This document shows positions 1-9,419 of a stretch of DNA of 64,000 bases, piece by piece. The notes under the pieces were generated by a model, which saw nothing but the letters and a program-made list of their open reading frames with translations, was not told where the DNA came from and searched no databases. Made by a program: the position numbers and the translations under genes. The DNA comes from Pseudomonadota bacterium (lineage in GTDB: Bacteria; Pseudomonadota; Gammaproteobacteria; Steroidobacterales; Steroidobacteraceae). The stretch lies in assembly GCA_023423065.1 (NCBI GenBank), contig JAFAGC010000130.1, positions 76,214-140,213 of the forward strand, given 5' to 3'. Every line of letters begins with the position of its first letter. Within the stretch, counting starts at the first letter, position 1.

Positions 1-2163
1 GAAATCGAAGTTAATGTTGAAACTCGGCAAGGCCCGCGTGCGATCAGTGGTCGTATACACATCACCCAGATCGGTATAAGCGGTGTGGTTCGGATCGGCA
101 CCTGCAAGAATGCGAGGATCGAGCTGCGTGCCGTCAGTCAGGTTCTGGAAGACGCGGACATTCGTGTTCACGATTCGCACGCCGACGTTGCCCGACATGC
201 GGACGGTGCCCGTGAGCTCCGCGTCGTAGTTAGCCATGAAGTACAGGCTGGTTTGCGCCTCTTCCACTCCATAGGTGCGATCGGGCGCGGCAATGTACAG
301 GCCCTCGCCGTAGAGCGCGTCGCGCAACGCCTCCGGTTGCGTCAGGGCGCGTGTGTCGATCATCGGGAAACCGGTGTGTAAGCCATTTACCCCGAATTCC
401 GAAACGGTCGTCACAAAACCCTGGAGCTCCGGCGATGCGAGCGTGAATCGCGGCAGCGGATCGTAGTCGAAACCGGCCGTGTTGGACGTCTGATTGATGC
501 CGTAGCCGACTTCCTGGTACTTCGCGAGCAGGCCATTGAGACCCGACGGCGAGAAGAAATCAGCGCGCTCCTCGTTCATCTCGCGTTCGGAGTAACGCAA
601 TCCGAAATTGAATGAGAAACCGTCGCTAATGTCGAACTTTCCGTCGAAACGCAGTACATCCATGTCGAGTTCTTCGGAGTTGCGCTCAAGCCAGCTCGAG
701 TGCAAGCGCCAAGCAGAAGGCTGCGCCGCAAGCGTGCGCAGCTGGTCGCCGATGACGAAATTCATCTGCTCGTCGCCGAGACTGTTCGAGATCTGGTAGG
801 TGAGCGTGGTCGGAATTGCGGTCGGATTGATGTCCGTGCACGCGTCCGCGTCGGCTTGAGCCTGCGAAGTCGGGAAGCATTGCGTATCCGTCTGCTGCGC
901 GACGGTCAATGCCTTGGACTGACGCTCTGCATCGGCATGCACCCAGCGCACGGCGCCCGAAAACTTCTCGCCCTTGCCGAAGCGGAACTCAACGTTGGTA
1001 TTCAGTGCCTCGGTATCGCGGTAGGTGGACTGTACGCCGCCGCGCAGGCCGTTGGTGAAGCCGGTGAAGTCGGTAACGAAATTCGCGCGGCTCGCAAGGC
1101 CATCCGTATCGAAGGAGTTGAGCACCGAGGGGTTGCCGGTGGTCTGCGTGTACGGCGCAAAGACCTGCCGGCCACCGAAGTTGCCGTTCACAAAGAGCTG
1201 CTGACCGTGCTGGTCCTCGTTCATCTCGTTGTAGAACGCATCGACGATGAATTCCATCGAGTCAGCGATTTCCATGTTGAAGTTGTACCCGACGCCGAGC
1301 CGCTCGCGGTCGTATTGGCGGGAATTCACAAACGTATTCCAGCCCATCGGAATCAAGAACTCGTCCGTCGCGTCACCGTCACCGTTGAGATCGCCGGCGG
1401 GCACGTTGCCTGGATTGATCCAGCCTGAGAATTCATCGACCAGGTCGAGCTCGGCGGACTGGAAGCTGCTCGCCGAAGCGCTGTCGCTCCAGGAAGCCGT
1501 GAGCGCCATCGCGACGCGATCGCTGAATTTGTAACCGAGCAATCCGTCGAAGCGTTTATCCGTGCCATCTTCGATGCTGCCCCAGCTCGCCTGGCCAGCG
1601 AGGCTCGCGGTCAGCCCGTCCTCAGGAAGCTTCAACGCCCGGACCGATTGCAAATCCATCAAGCCGCCGAGTCCGCCATCGGTCTGCGAGGCGTTCTGCG
1701 ACTTGTAGACATTCACGCCCGTAATGAGGCTCGACGGAATGTCTTCGAAGCTGACAGTGCTGTTGAGGATGTTCTCTGCCGTGACGAAGCGCTCGCCATT
1801 CATTGTCGCCATGACCTGCGGGGCGCCACGGATCGACACGAACGAACCTTCGCCGGCGGCGCGCGAGATCTGGATTCCTGGCACGCGTTGCAACGCGTCA
1901 GTGATGGTGACGTCCGGCAGCTTGCCGATGTCCTCCATCACGATGGAATCGGAAATTTCGGCGGTAGCGCGCTTGATATCGATACCGGCTTCCTGAGCGC
2001 CGCGCACACCGCGAACAATAATCTCTTCGAGCGTGTCTGCCGTCGATGCCTCCTGCTCCTGCGAGTGCGTCGGCATGGCGATGGCGAGCAGATCAAGTGA
2101 AACAGCGGTGACGAGAGCGGTGCGCGTAATTCGACGCGAGCGCTTTTCCTTACGATGCGACAT
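1..2163 (-). CDS. TonB-dependent outer-membrane receptor (3' end beyond window)
   Basis: Outer-membrane active transporter, by context for an oligosaccharide or sugar. The minus-strand frame is open from ATG at 2163 to the window edge, over 720 residues. Early residues contain LEEIIVRGVRG (TonB-box-like), then the plug with DIGKLPDVTITDALQRVPG and SIRGAPQVMATMNGER, typical of the Xanthomonas/Caulobacter TonB receptor subfamily. Near the left edge, RALPSFNINFDF is a standard beta-strand segment of the barrel, in the same frame, so no frameshift is evident at the points checked. The basic, then hydrophobic, N-terminus is a plausible signal peptide. The neighbouring ROK genes and GH2 hydrolase suggest one polysaccharide-use locus. 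The exact substrate cannot be read from sequence. Confidence 0.9.
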   Translation of the reverse strand, partial: MSHRKEKRSRRITRTALVTAVSLDLLAIAMPTHSQEQEASTADTLEEIIVRGVRGAQEAGIDIKRATAEISDSIVMEDIGKLPDVTITDALQRVPGIQISRAAGEGSFVSIRGAPQVMATMNGERFVTAENILNSTVSFEDIPSSLITGVNVYKSQNASQTDGGLGGLMDLQSVRALKLPEDGLTASLAGQASWGSIEDGTDKRFDGLLGYKFSDRVAMALTASWSDSASASSFQSAELDLVDEFSGWINPGNVPAGDLNGDGDATDEFLIPMGWNTFVNSRQYDRERLGVGYNFNMEIADSMEFIVDAFYNEMNEDQHGQQLFVNGNFGGRQVFAPYTQTTGNPSVLNSFDTDGLASRANFVTDFTGFTNGLRGGVQSTYRDTEALNTNVEFRFGKGEKFSGAVRWVHADAERQSKALTVAQQTDTQCFPTSQAQADADACTDINPTAIPTTLTYQISNSLGDEQMNFVIGDQLRTLAAQPSAWRLHSSWLERNSEELDMDVLRFDGKFDISDGFSFNFGLRYSEREMNEERADFFSPSGLNGLLAKYQEVGYGINQTSNTAGFDYDPLPRFTLASPELQGFVTTVSEFGVNGLHTGFPMIDTRALTQPEALRDALYGEGLYIAAPDRTYGVEEAQTSLYFMANYDAELTGTVRMSGNVGVRIVNTNVRVFQNLTDGTQLDPRILAGADPNHTAYTDLGDVYTTTDRTRALPSFNINFDF

Positions 2164-2249
2164 GAAATCCCCCCACTAACAAAGTTTGCGCGATTGAGAC
2201 CCGCGCCTATTTCGATCTGGATGCGATCTTGCTTTGTGGGATTTCGCCT

Positions 2250-2305
2250 TGTCAATAAATAAATACATTTGGTTTTTTTATCGGGACGCAACGGTAGCGC
2301 TACCA
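2250..2305 (-). promoter_or_regulatory. Receptor promoter region with LacI-type operator palindrome
   Basis: Between the receptor and the ROK repressor, 2293-2304 is the perfect palindrome GGTAGCGCTACC with a central CG, the architecture of LacI/GalR-family operators (seen). A TTGACA hexamer on the minus strand (2255-2250) could be the receptor -35 box, but the -10 is poor. The rest of 2306-2460 shows nothing I can name. Confidence 0.45.
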
Positions 2306-2460
2306 GCTTTCACTTACCGGTCAGCAGCTGGGTGCCTACCGCGAGTTAGGCCTGATTCTGCAGAGGGATAAATGACAACGGTCGACAAGACCAATGAGCC
2401 GACCGGATGGGTCGTCGGCGAACTATTAGACGTTGCTCGCGTTTGCCTCGAGCGGAGCTC

Positions 2461-3663
2461 TCAGAGAGCCGCGACCTTCATGAGGGCTGTGCGTGTTGGG
2501 AGCAGCCTGTCGCTGAATGGCAGAATGGCCGCGCCAACAGCGGGAGCGTCGTCCGATAGTGCGGCTCGTGATACGGGCGCAATGGCTGGAACCTTGGCAG
2601 AGAAGGAATGCAATTTCTGATTCAGCCGCGTCGCCAGGTTGTCAACGATGTCCGCAGGAAGCCGCCCCCCGATCAGAATCGCCTGAGGATTGAACAGGCA
2701 GTTGATTGAGATCACCGGCGAGAGGAGCGTGTCCACTGCGTCCTCTGTCCAGACATCGACGATGGCTCGACCACGCTCGTCGAGGCGCATCAGTTCCTGA
2801 GGGCTCGATACGACGATCCCCTGGGCCGACAAACGCCCGAACAACGCGGAAAGTGACACGATTTCTTGAATCTGCCGTTCTCGGCCCGAGGGGTCCCTGC
2901 CTTCGAGAAGACCGAGCTCGCCGCTGCGTCCGGACGCGCCTCGGTAGTGGTGACCCTCCATAACGATGCTCCCGCCCAAGGCGGCCGTGATGAGGATGTA
3001 GAAGAACGTCTGGTACTTTTTGCCGAGGCCGAATTGCATCTCGCCGATGGTGGCCGCGGCAGCATCGTTTTCCACGAACACCGGCACATGCAGGGTCTTT
3101 TGCAGCAGCGCCGGAATGTTAGTCGTCGCCCAGATGTTGTAGTTGGCCGGTTGGTGCGGCAACGTGGCCGCGTGAGGCATGTCATCCGGCGACGCGACAC
3201 CGATGCCGGCGAGTTTCTCGGACCCGGCATCGACTTGAGCGAGAAGCTTGCGCACGCGTTCCTTGAAGAATTTCTCGACATCAGATGGCATCGCGAAGGC
3301 GATTTCGCGAGAGGCGCGAGCGCGCACCTGGCCTGCGAAGTCGAGAACTACTAAGGTAATGTGATCTCGATCGACGTTGAGTCCAATCGAGAACAGGCTG
3401 TCCGGATTGATGACGAGTTTGGTCGCCGGTTGCCCGCGACCTCCCCGGCGGCGCCCAGCCTCCTGGATCAATCCGTCACTAAGCAGCCGCTTGGTGATGT
3501 TAGCGATCGTCGGTGCGGTAAGACCAGTAATCGCCGCCAGTTCTACACGAGTTATCGGCCCGTTGACGCGCACGGCATGCAGCGTCACGCGCTGATTGTG
3601 ATCGCCTGCGCGTTGAAGGTTCGAACCTGAAAGATGCGATTGCCCGAAACGTCGCGGCGTCAT
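2461..3663 (-). CDS. ROK-family (NagC/Mlc-like) transcriptional repressor
   Basis: 400 residues, the normal length for ROK repressors. An N-terminal winged helix (about 25-85, GPITRVELAAITGLTAPTIA then LLSDGLIQE) is followed by a ROK sugar-binding/ASKHA domain with ENDAAAATIGE and GRSGELG. It probably represses the local sugar-use genes and is relieved by a sugar or sugar phosphate. Its ATG overlaps the stop of the upstream ROK kinase by four bases (ATGA, 3660-3663), so the two are translationally coupled. The classical ROK zinc cysteines are not evident in this protein. The ligand is unknown. Confidence 0.88.
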   Translation of the reverse strand: MTPRRFGQSHLSGSNLQRAGDHNQRVTLHAVRVNGPITRVELAAITGLTAPTIANITKRLLSDGLIQEAGRRRGGRGQPATKLVINPDSLFSIGLNVDRDHITLVVLDFAGQVRARASREIAFAMPSDVEKFFKERVRKLLAQVDAGSEKLAGIGVASPDDMPHAATLPHQPANYNIWATTNIPALLQKTLHVPVFVENDAAAATIGEMQFGLGKKYQTFFYILITAALGGSIVMEGHHYRGASGRSGELGLLEGRDPSGRERQIQEIVSLSALFGRLSAQGIVVSSPQELMRLDERGRAIVDVWTEDAVDTLLSPVISINCLFNPQAILIGGRLPADIVDNLATRLNQKLHSFSAKVPAIAPVSRAALSDDAPAVGAAILPFSDRLLPTRTALMKVAAL

Positions 3664-4607
3664 TGCGACACGGTCAACGCCGGCCTGCAGGCCCGTCGTG
3701 CGGTCCCGGCATCAGCGTCTACCGCTAACGCCAGGGCGCCCAGAGGGCCAGACATCGTTCCGAGGCCAGGAGGCACGATGTACTGGGCGATTCCGGCTTC
3801 GAGCTCTTCAGCTTCAATGTAGTGATTGAGACTGACGCTCAGTGCTCTTTGAACTCGTTCGAACAAATGTGCCTGTGCGCTTAACACTCCGCCGCCGAGG
3901 AAGATGCGCTGGGGCGCAGTCGTCAGCACCATGATGTGCAGCAGCTGAGCGAGATCGTGGGCAACGAAATCCCAAGCGGGATGATCCGTCGCAAGTTTCG
4001 ATGCCGGCACGCCCGACCGAGCCTCGATTGCAGGTCCAGAAGCGAGGCCTTCGACACAGTCGCCGTGAAACGTGCAGATGCCTGGAAAACTGTCGCCGGG
4101 GCGCCGTACGGTGCGAATGTGTCCAAGCTCCGTGTGGTTCATACCAAAAATAGTTCTTCCGCCGACTACGGTACCGACTCCGATGCCCGTGCCGACGGTC
4201 ACATATGCGAAATCGGTGAGCCCAACTCCGGCTCCCCAACGTCCCTCAGCAAGTGCCGCCCCGTTGACGTCGGTATCGAATCCGACGGGTAACCCAAACC
4301 TCTTCTCGAGACGTCGTGCAACGTCTGAATTCCGCCACCCCACCTTCGCGGTGCTGGTGACGAACCCGTAGGTGTTAGATTGCGTTCGCAAGTCCACAGG
4401 TCCGAATGAGGCGACTCCCAACGCCCGAATATTGCCGTATTGGCTTCGCCAGCGCTCAAGAATCCCCTCGATGTCGCGCAAGGTCTCGTCATATGCCCGA
4501 GTGGGCAAACGTTCCACGGCGCGGATGTCATCCGGGCCACTCCCCAGGATGCAGACACACTTTGTGCCGCCCATTTCGACGCCGGCAAACAACTCATTTG
4601 CAATCAT
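3660..4607 (-). CDS. ROK-family sugar kinase (fructokinase/glucokinase type)
   Basis: About 315 residues from ATG 4607 (MIANELFAGVEMGGTK); the open frame reaches 4712, but the phosphate-binding EMGGTK must lie near the N-terminus, as in the family. Further motifs: GFDTDVNGAALAEGRWG, TVGTGIGVGTVVGG (adenosine/phosphate loop) and CTFHGDCVEGLASGPA, the ROK zinc-binding segment. It phosphorylates a hexose in the cytoplasm, consistent with feeding the product of the neighbouring hydrolase into glycolysis. First gene of a two-gene operon with the ROK repressor, and divergent from the GH2 gene. Confidence 0.88.
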   Translation of the reverse strand: MIANELFAGVEMGGTKCVCILGSGPDDIRAVERLPTRAYDETLRDIEGILERWRSQYGNIRALGVASFGPVDLRTQSNTYGFVTSTAKVGWRNSDVARRLEKRFGLPVGFDTDVNGAALAEGRWGAGVGLTDFAYVTVGTGIGVGTVVGGRTIFGMNHTELGHIRTVRRPGDSFPGICTFHGDCVEGLASGPAIEARSGVPASKLATDHPAWDFVAHDLAQLLHIMVLTTAPQRIFLGGGVLSAQAHLFERVQRALSVSLNHYIEAEELEAGIAQYIVPPGLGTMSGPLGALALAVDADAGTARRACRPALTVSQ

Positions 4608-4779
4608 TATCTCTACCGCACGGAATTTCCGACCGCCGTGCAATGCGGTCGTAGGGGCCATGAGAATGGCCCCTGACGCTCCAACGCCGCAGCCGCTGAT
4701 GCTTGCCACCAATGATTGTCGGGAGGAGTACTCACCTCAGATCCCTGCTCGACGCCTTCCATCACCGTCCGAGGTATTC

Positions 4780-4798
4780 GTCACAGTGACAATATAAT
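4780..4798 (+). promoter_or_regulatory. Promoter of the GH2 gene with operator-like palindrome
   Basis: 4793-4798 is a perfect TATAAT -10 box, and immediately upstream 4780-4790 is the palindrome GTCACAGTGAC, lying in the spacer where a bound repressor would block polymerase. The -35 region is weak. The transcript would start about 35 bases before ATG 4840, which has the ribosome-binding site AGGAGG (4833 region). Confidence 0.45.
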
Positions 4799-4839
4799 TC
4801 GGCAAGTTGATTTAGTTATAGTACGGCATCTCTAGGAGG

Positions 4840-7800
4840 GTGGGAACCATGCCGTACTTGCACTCAGTGCCCGCGTTGGCGCTTTTCTCAATCCTGTTTG
4901 CGTTTGCCGTTCCGGCAAATGCAGCCAATCGAGACGATAACTCAGGTCCTTACAACGTCAGGATTCTTGAAGGTGGTGAGGGCCTGTCGCGAAAACTCTC
5001 GCCCGAGACCGCATCGTTGGAGGCAGGCGGTTCGTGGTCCATGACCGGTTGGATAAACCCGACGCGAGTTCAGGCGGAGTTCACGCCTATCTTGTCGGTC
5101 GGTGGGAAAAGTGCCACGGCTCGTGTGCTCGCGCTGGGTGGCGGAAAATTGTCGATGCGTATCGGCGACAACGTCCTTGCAAGCTCTGTAGAAGTACCTG
5201 CGGGCATCTGGACGGCAGTCGCGGCCACATATGACGGCAGTCGGATCCGACTATATGTAAACGGGAAGGAAGTGACCTCAGGGGAAATGAGCGGCCGCGC
5301 AGCGGACCCGCAGCTCGATGTGGCACCGGTCATTCGAGACGACAATGCCGTGCACTTTGGCGGACATCTGGCGGAGCTCAAACTACACAAGAATGCACTG
5401 TCGGCACAGGAAGTACGCGCGCTCGCGGGCTCGAGACCGAACTTCGACTTGACGGTATTTCATGAGGTCGGCGGACACTGGCCCTGGCAGGTGCGACAGT
5501 GGAGAGGACTGCAGGAACCACAAGATCCCTGGACCCTGCCGAAAGGCAAGGCCGCACCCGACAAGCCCGTCGCCAAACCCCTCTTCCTCAAGCCTGAGTT
5601 GATTGCTGCGGGCGGCAACGTATGGACGCTCGGAAGGTGGCGGCTGGCTGAGGCGCCAACGATTTCCGCGACACCAGAAGAAATCTCTCACCCTAACTAT
5701 TCGGATGCCGCGTGGTACCTCGCAACGGTGCCTGGAACCGTACTGACGACCCTCATCGACCGCGGTGTGTATCCAGACTACGACCATGGCCTCAACAATA
5801 TGGCCATCCCAGAGCGGCTGGCGCGTCAGGATTACTGGTATCGCACACGTTTCGAGCTACCGGCGGCCCTTGCAGGCAAGCGCCTGACGCTCACGTTTAA
5901 GGGAATCAATTACGCCGCGGAGGCCTGGATCAATGGCGCGCGGGCGGGGAACATTCGCGGCGCCTTCATCCGCGGCGTGTTCGATGTCACCGAGGTCGTA
6001 AACCCGGGTCAGGTCAACGTCGTTGCTGTGCGCGTGTCACCGCCGCCGCATCCAGGAATTCCGCATGAAGAGTCGATAGCGGCGGGCCCCGGTGAAAATG
6101 GCGGCTGGATAGCCATCGACGGACCCACGTTCGCGGCGGCGGAAGGCTGGGACTGGATCCCAGGCATTCGCGATCGCAATACGGGTCTTTGGCAGGACGT
6201 GGAGTTGCGCGCCAGCGGCGAGGTTCGCCTTCTGGACCCGCAGGTGCTCACGCTGCTGCCGTTGCCGAAAACGGATCGCGCCGAGGTCACGATCGTCGCG
6301 CCGCTCGAGAATACGCATGCTCGCCCGGTCGAAGTCACGGTAACTGCCGCGTTCGAAGGCGCAAACGTCACCAAGACCATTCAGGCCGCGCCGGGACGCA
6401 GTGAAGTCCGCTTTTCACCCTCGGAATTTTCCGCGCTCAACATCCAGAATCCTCGCCTGTGGTGGCCGAACGGATATGGCGAGCCCGCGCTCTACAATCT
6501 TAAGCTCTCGGCCAGCGCCGCAGGCAGCGCATCTGACTCGAAGGAACTTCGTTTTGGCATCCGCCATGTAACCTACGAGTTTTCCTTGTTTGATTCGAAT
6601 GGGCGGCTTCGCAGAGTCGAAGTGGACGTAGCGCGGGGTCACGCGCTCGGTGAACGCCTCATCGACAACACACACGAGAAGATCAAGAAGAGCCCAATGG
6701 GATGGGCGGCATCACTCACGCCGGCTGGCGAAAAATCCTCGGCCGTTCGTGAACTCTCCGATCCTCTCGAATATCCGCATCTCACGTTGCGCGTGAACGG
6801 CGTGCGAATTCTCGCGCGCGGCGGCAACTGGGGCATGGACGACTCACGCAAGCGAATCCAACGCGAGCGCCTCGAGCCCTATTTCAAGCTTCAAAAGGCC
6901 GCGAATCTGAACGTGATCCGCAACTGGATGGGCACCAACACTCAGGATTCGTTCTACGAGCTCTGCGACGAGTATGGAATGATGGTGCTCAACGACTTCT
7001 GGGCGTCCACGCAGGACTTCCAGGTCGAGCCGCAGGATCCGCAGCTGTTCCTCGAGAACGCGATCGATACGGTGCAGCGTTATCGCAATCACCCGTCGAT
7101 CGTGCTCTGGTTCGGCCGCAACGAAGGCGTGCCGCAACCGATCCTCAACGAGGGGCTCGGCGACGTCGTGGCGGAATATGATGGCACACGGCACTTCATG
7201 GGCAGCTCGAACGTCGTCAACCTTTCGGGCTCGGGGCCTTACAACTACCGGCCGCCCGTGGGCTACTTCACGGACCTGGCACCGGGCTTCTCCGTGGAGA
7301 CGGGTACGCCTTCACTGGCTACCTTGGAGGCCATCGAGGCCATGGTGCCGAAAGAGGATCGCTGGCCCATCTCCGACGCCCTCGCCTATCACGACTGGCA
7401 TTTCGGCGGAAACGGGGACATCAAGACTTTCATGGAGACGCTCGCGACGCGTTACGGTGAAGGAAAGAGCCTGGAGGATTTCGAGCGCAAGGCGCAGATG
7501 ATGAACTACGAGACCTACCGCGCGATGTTCGAGGGTCTACAGGCTCATCTTTGGACTAAAAATTCCGGACGGCTCCTGTGGATGTCGCATCCTGCCTGGC
7601 CATCGAATCACTGGCAGATCTACAGCCACGACTACGACACGCACGCGGCGTACTACGGCGTGAAGAAGGCAACCGAGCCGATGCACGTGCAGATGAATCT
7701 CCCCGACTTCACGCTGAGCGTAGTCAACACGACTCTGGAAGCTCACCGAGGGCTCAAGCTCGTTTCGGAAATAAAAACACTCGACAACCAGAGCCTTTCG

Positions 7801-8292
7801 CGACGGGAAGACTCAATCGAGGCGGTGGCGAACTCCGTGACACACACTCCCGCACTGCCGTTGGACAGCTTGCTGCAGAAGCATCCGGTCGTACTCGTGC
7901 GGCTCGCGCTACGCGACGCCGCGGGCAAGACCCTCTCTGAAAACACGTACGTTCAGAGCAAGGACAATGCCAGCCTGCAGGCGCTCAACGAACTTGCTCA
8001 GCAGAAGCTTGCCGTCGAGTCGAGCGTGGAGCGGAACGCTGACGAGCAATTGGTCCGGATTCGAATCTCCAATCAGGGCAACTCGCCGACACTGTCCGTG
8101 AAACTGACGCTGGTCGATGGAAAAGGCGCGCGCATTCTTCCCGCGCTCTACAGTGACAATTATCTGGATTTGTTTCCGGGTGAAACGCGTCAGGTCGAAA
8201 TCCGCTATCCCGCAACTGCGGACGCCCGCCCGTCACTCAAGATCCGTGGCTGGAATACGCAATCGCGCACGGTTCGCGTAGCGGCTCGCTAA
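4840..8292 (+). CDS. Exported GH2 glycoside hydrolase with N-terminal LamG-like domain
   Basis: 1150 residues. The N-terminus (about 1-29, ending VPANAAN) is a signal peptide. Residues about 45-200 form a LamG/concanavalin-like jelly-roll (SWSMTGWINPT, WTAVAATYDGSRIRLYVNG). From about 270 on it is a GH2 enzyme: sugar-binding domain (DYWYRTRFELP), immunoglobulin-like domain, TIM barrel and C-terminal beta domains. The acid/base is probably E762 in WFGRNEG and the nucleophile E820 in FSVETGTP. Layout resembles exo-beta-D-glucosaminidase/beta-mannosidase (CsxA-like) subfamilies; substrate not certain. It probably works in the periplasm or outside the cell alongside the TonB receptor. Confidence 0.88.
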   Translation: MGTMPYLHSVPALALFSILFAFAVPANAANRDDNSGPYNVRILEGGEGLSRKLSPETASLEAGGSWSMTGWINPTRVQAEFTPILSVGGKSATARVLALGGGKLSMRIGDNVLASSVEVPAGIWTAVAATYDGSRIRLYVNGKEVTSGEMSGRAADPQLDVAPVIRDDNAVHFGGHLAELKLHKNALSAQEVRALAGSRPNFDLTVFHEVGGHWPWQVRQWRGLQEPQDPWTLPKGKAAPDKPVAKPLFLKPELIAAGGNVWTLGRWRLAEAPTISATPEEISHPNYSDAAWYLATVPGTVLTTLIDRGVYPDYDHGLNNMAIPERLARQDYWYRTRFELPAALAGKRLTLTFKGINYAAEAWINGARAGNIRGAFIRGVFDVTEVVNPGQVNVVAVRVSPPPHPGIPHEESIAAGPGENGGWIAIDGPTFAAAEGWDWIPGIRDRNTGLWQDVELRASGEVRLLDPQVLTLLPLPKTDRAEVTIVAPLENTHARPVEVTVTAAFEGANVTKTIQAAPGRSEVRFSPSEFSALNIQNPRLWWPNGYGEPALYNLKLSASAAGSASDSKELRFGIRHVTYEFSLFDSNGRLRRVEVDVARGHALGERLIDNTHEKIKKSPMGWAASLTPAGEKSSAVRELSDPLEYPHLTLRVNGVRILARGGNWGMDDSRKRIQRERLEPYFKLQKAANLNVIRNWMGTNTQDSFYELCDEYGMMVLNDFWASTQDFQVEPQDPQLFLENAIDTVQRYRNHPSIVLWFGRNEGVPQPILNEGLGDVVAEYDGTRHFMGSSNVVNLSGSGPYNYRPPVGYFTDLAPGFSVETGTPSLATLEAIEAMVPKEDRWPISDALAYHDWHFGGNGDIKTFMETLATRYGEGKSLEDFERKAQMMNYETYRAMFEGLQAHLWTKNSGRLLWMSHPAWPSNHWQIYSHDYDTHAAYYGVKKATEPMHVQMNLPDFTLSVVNTTLEAHRGLKLVSEIKTLDNQSLSRREDSIEAVANSVTHTPALPLDSLLQKHPVVLVRLALRDAAGKTLSENTYVQSKDNASLQALNELAQQKLAVESSVERNADEQLVRIRISNQGNSPTLSVKLTLVDGKGARILPALYSDNYLDLFPGETRQVEIRYPATADARPSLKIRGWNTQSRTVRVAAR

Positions 8293-8306
8293 CGAAGGGG
8301 TTCCTC

Positions 8307-8345
8307 ATGCGCTCGATGAAGATGGCGAAGGGCTTCTCAGGATAA
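8307..8345 (+). pseudogene. Truncated gene start downstream of the GH2 gene
   Basis: Fifteen bases after the GH2 stop, an ATG preceded by a GAAGGGG ribosome-binding site opens a 12-codon frame (MRSMKMAKGFSG) and stops. The first codons look like the start of an exported protein that was cut off where the integrase remnant begins (about 8337). Inference: this marks a deletion or insertion junction. Confidence 0.4.
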
Positions 8346-8638
8346 GGCGATTGCGAATGCGCGCTTGCCCAGTGCTCGTTTATGCGCCGATGGATCGATT
8401 CCATTCGCGAGCATGGAGCGCGCCGCCTGGTGACGAGCCCTCGCCTCCTCTAGCGAAACATCCGGCCTGGTGCCGAGAGCGAGGGTGTTGTACCTGCCAC
8501 AAAATCGGTAGTTATATCGCCAATACCGACCCCCATTTGGCATCACTAACAAGTACAAGCCACCGCCATGGAATACTTTTCGCGAGTAGCGCAGAGGCGC
8601 CGTGTCATCAGGCGCTTTGCTGCGTTTCTTTAAGTATG
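8337..8638 (-). pseudogene. P4-type integrase N-terminal fragment (DUF4102)
   Basis: Outside the IS, on the minus strand, the frame encodes HGGGLYLLVMPNGGRYWRYN, LGTRPDVSLEEARARHQAA and ANGIDPSAHKR, the arm-binding domain of a P4-type tyrosine integrase. The initial methionine region was lost to the IS, and the core-binding and catalytic domains are missing because the sequence ends at about 8337 beside the GH2 gene. Remnant of a second integrated element or of a duplicated ICE end. Confidence 0.75.
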
Positions 8639-9419
8639 AGATCTGGTGCATTGGCGGTCGGGCCGGAGGAAGCCGCCTTCGCGGGGAGCTCCACGACAAA
8701 GGGTTCGCCAAAGCGTGATCCCAGAGAGACTTCAGCGACAAGCGCCCATTAGACCGACCGCCAAAGGAGAACTGTCGTTTGTGTATACGGTGCGCGAGTT
8801 CGACGCCAGCAAGTGCAGTAGCGGCCGTCTCCAATGACTTGAAGCCCAACATTGAAGCGCAGCGACGTTTAATCGCACGGTGATCTTGCTCCACAATGTT
8901 GTTGAGATAGCGGCAACTTCTTACCAGTACCGATTTCCATCTCGTGTCCTCGTCAGTTAGCAGGCGAACTGCCCGATGACTTGCGGCGTGACCGTCGAGA
9001 GTGATTTTCCGCGGCCACACTGATTGCTGGGTTGCGACCGCCTTGCGGAAAAATGCCTGCGCGGCTTCGATTCCTCGATCCTCTCGCAACAGTGAATCGA
9101 CGGACTTGCCGTGTTTATCGACAGCACGATAGAGATATGCCGATTTGCCGCAAACGCGGATGGCAGTCTCATCCATGCGCCAAGAGGAATTCACCCGAGT
9201 CGCGTACCTGGCCCACCTTCTTTCGTATTCCGGTACGTAGCGCAACACCCAGCGCATGATCGTCGTATGCGTCACGACGATGCCGCGCTCGGCCATCATG
9301 GCAGCCAAGTCTCGGTAGCTCAGTCGGTAGGTTATGTACCAGCGGACGCAGAGCTCAATGGTTTCGGTCTGGAACCTGCGACCTCGATAGATCGGGTCGC
9401 GCTCGATTGGCTGAGTCAT
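8337..9419 (-). CDS. IS6-family transposase reading through into an integrase remnant
   Basis: 360 residues. Residues 1 to about 235 are a complete IS6/IS26-family DDE transposase: N-terminal HTH (LSYRDLAAMMAERGIVVTHTTIMRWV), catalytic D in WRMDETAI, D in ITLDGHAASHR and E in NNIVEQDHRAIK. IS6 transposases normally stop at 235-260 residues; here the frame passes through the left inverted repeat and continues as about 85 residues of DUF4102, the arm-DNA-binding domain of P4-type integrases (HGGGLYLLVMPNGGRYWRYN). That tail resembles the intact integrase at 53192-54379 but is a different sequence, cut off at residue 360. Whether the fusion is made as one protein is unknown. Confidence 0.85.
   Translation of the reverse strand: MTQPIERDPIYRGRRFQTETIELCVRWYITYRLSYRDLAAMMAERGIVVTHTTIMRWVLRYVPEYERRWARYATRVNSSWRMDETAIRVCGKSAYLYRAVDKHGKSVDSLLREDRGIEAAQAFFRKAVATQQSVWPRKITLDGHAASHRAVRLLTDEDTRWKSVLVRSCRYLNNIVEQDHRAIKRRCASMLGFKSLETAATALAGVELAHRIHKRQFSFGGRSNGRLSLKSLWDHALANPLSWSSPRRRLPPARPPMHQISYLKKRSKAPDDTAPLRYSRKVFHGGGLYLLVMPNGGRYWRYNYRFCGRYNTLALGTRPDVSLEEARARHQAARSMLANGIDPSAHKRALGKRAFAIALS

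Noticed and set aside
700..1428. Plus-strand 242-codon open frame
   Set aside because: Antisense of the TonB-dependent receptor; no ribosome-binding site or family signature, and the minus frame has clear receptor motifs.
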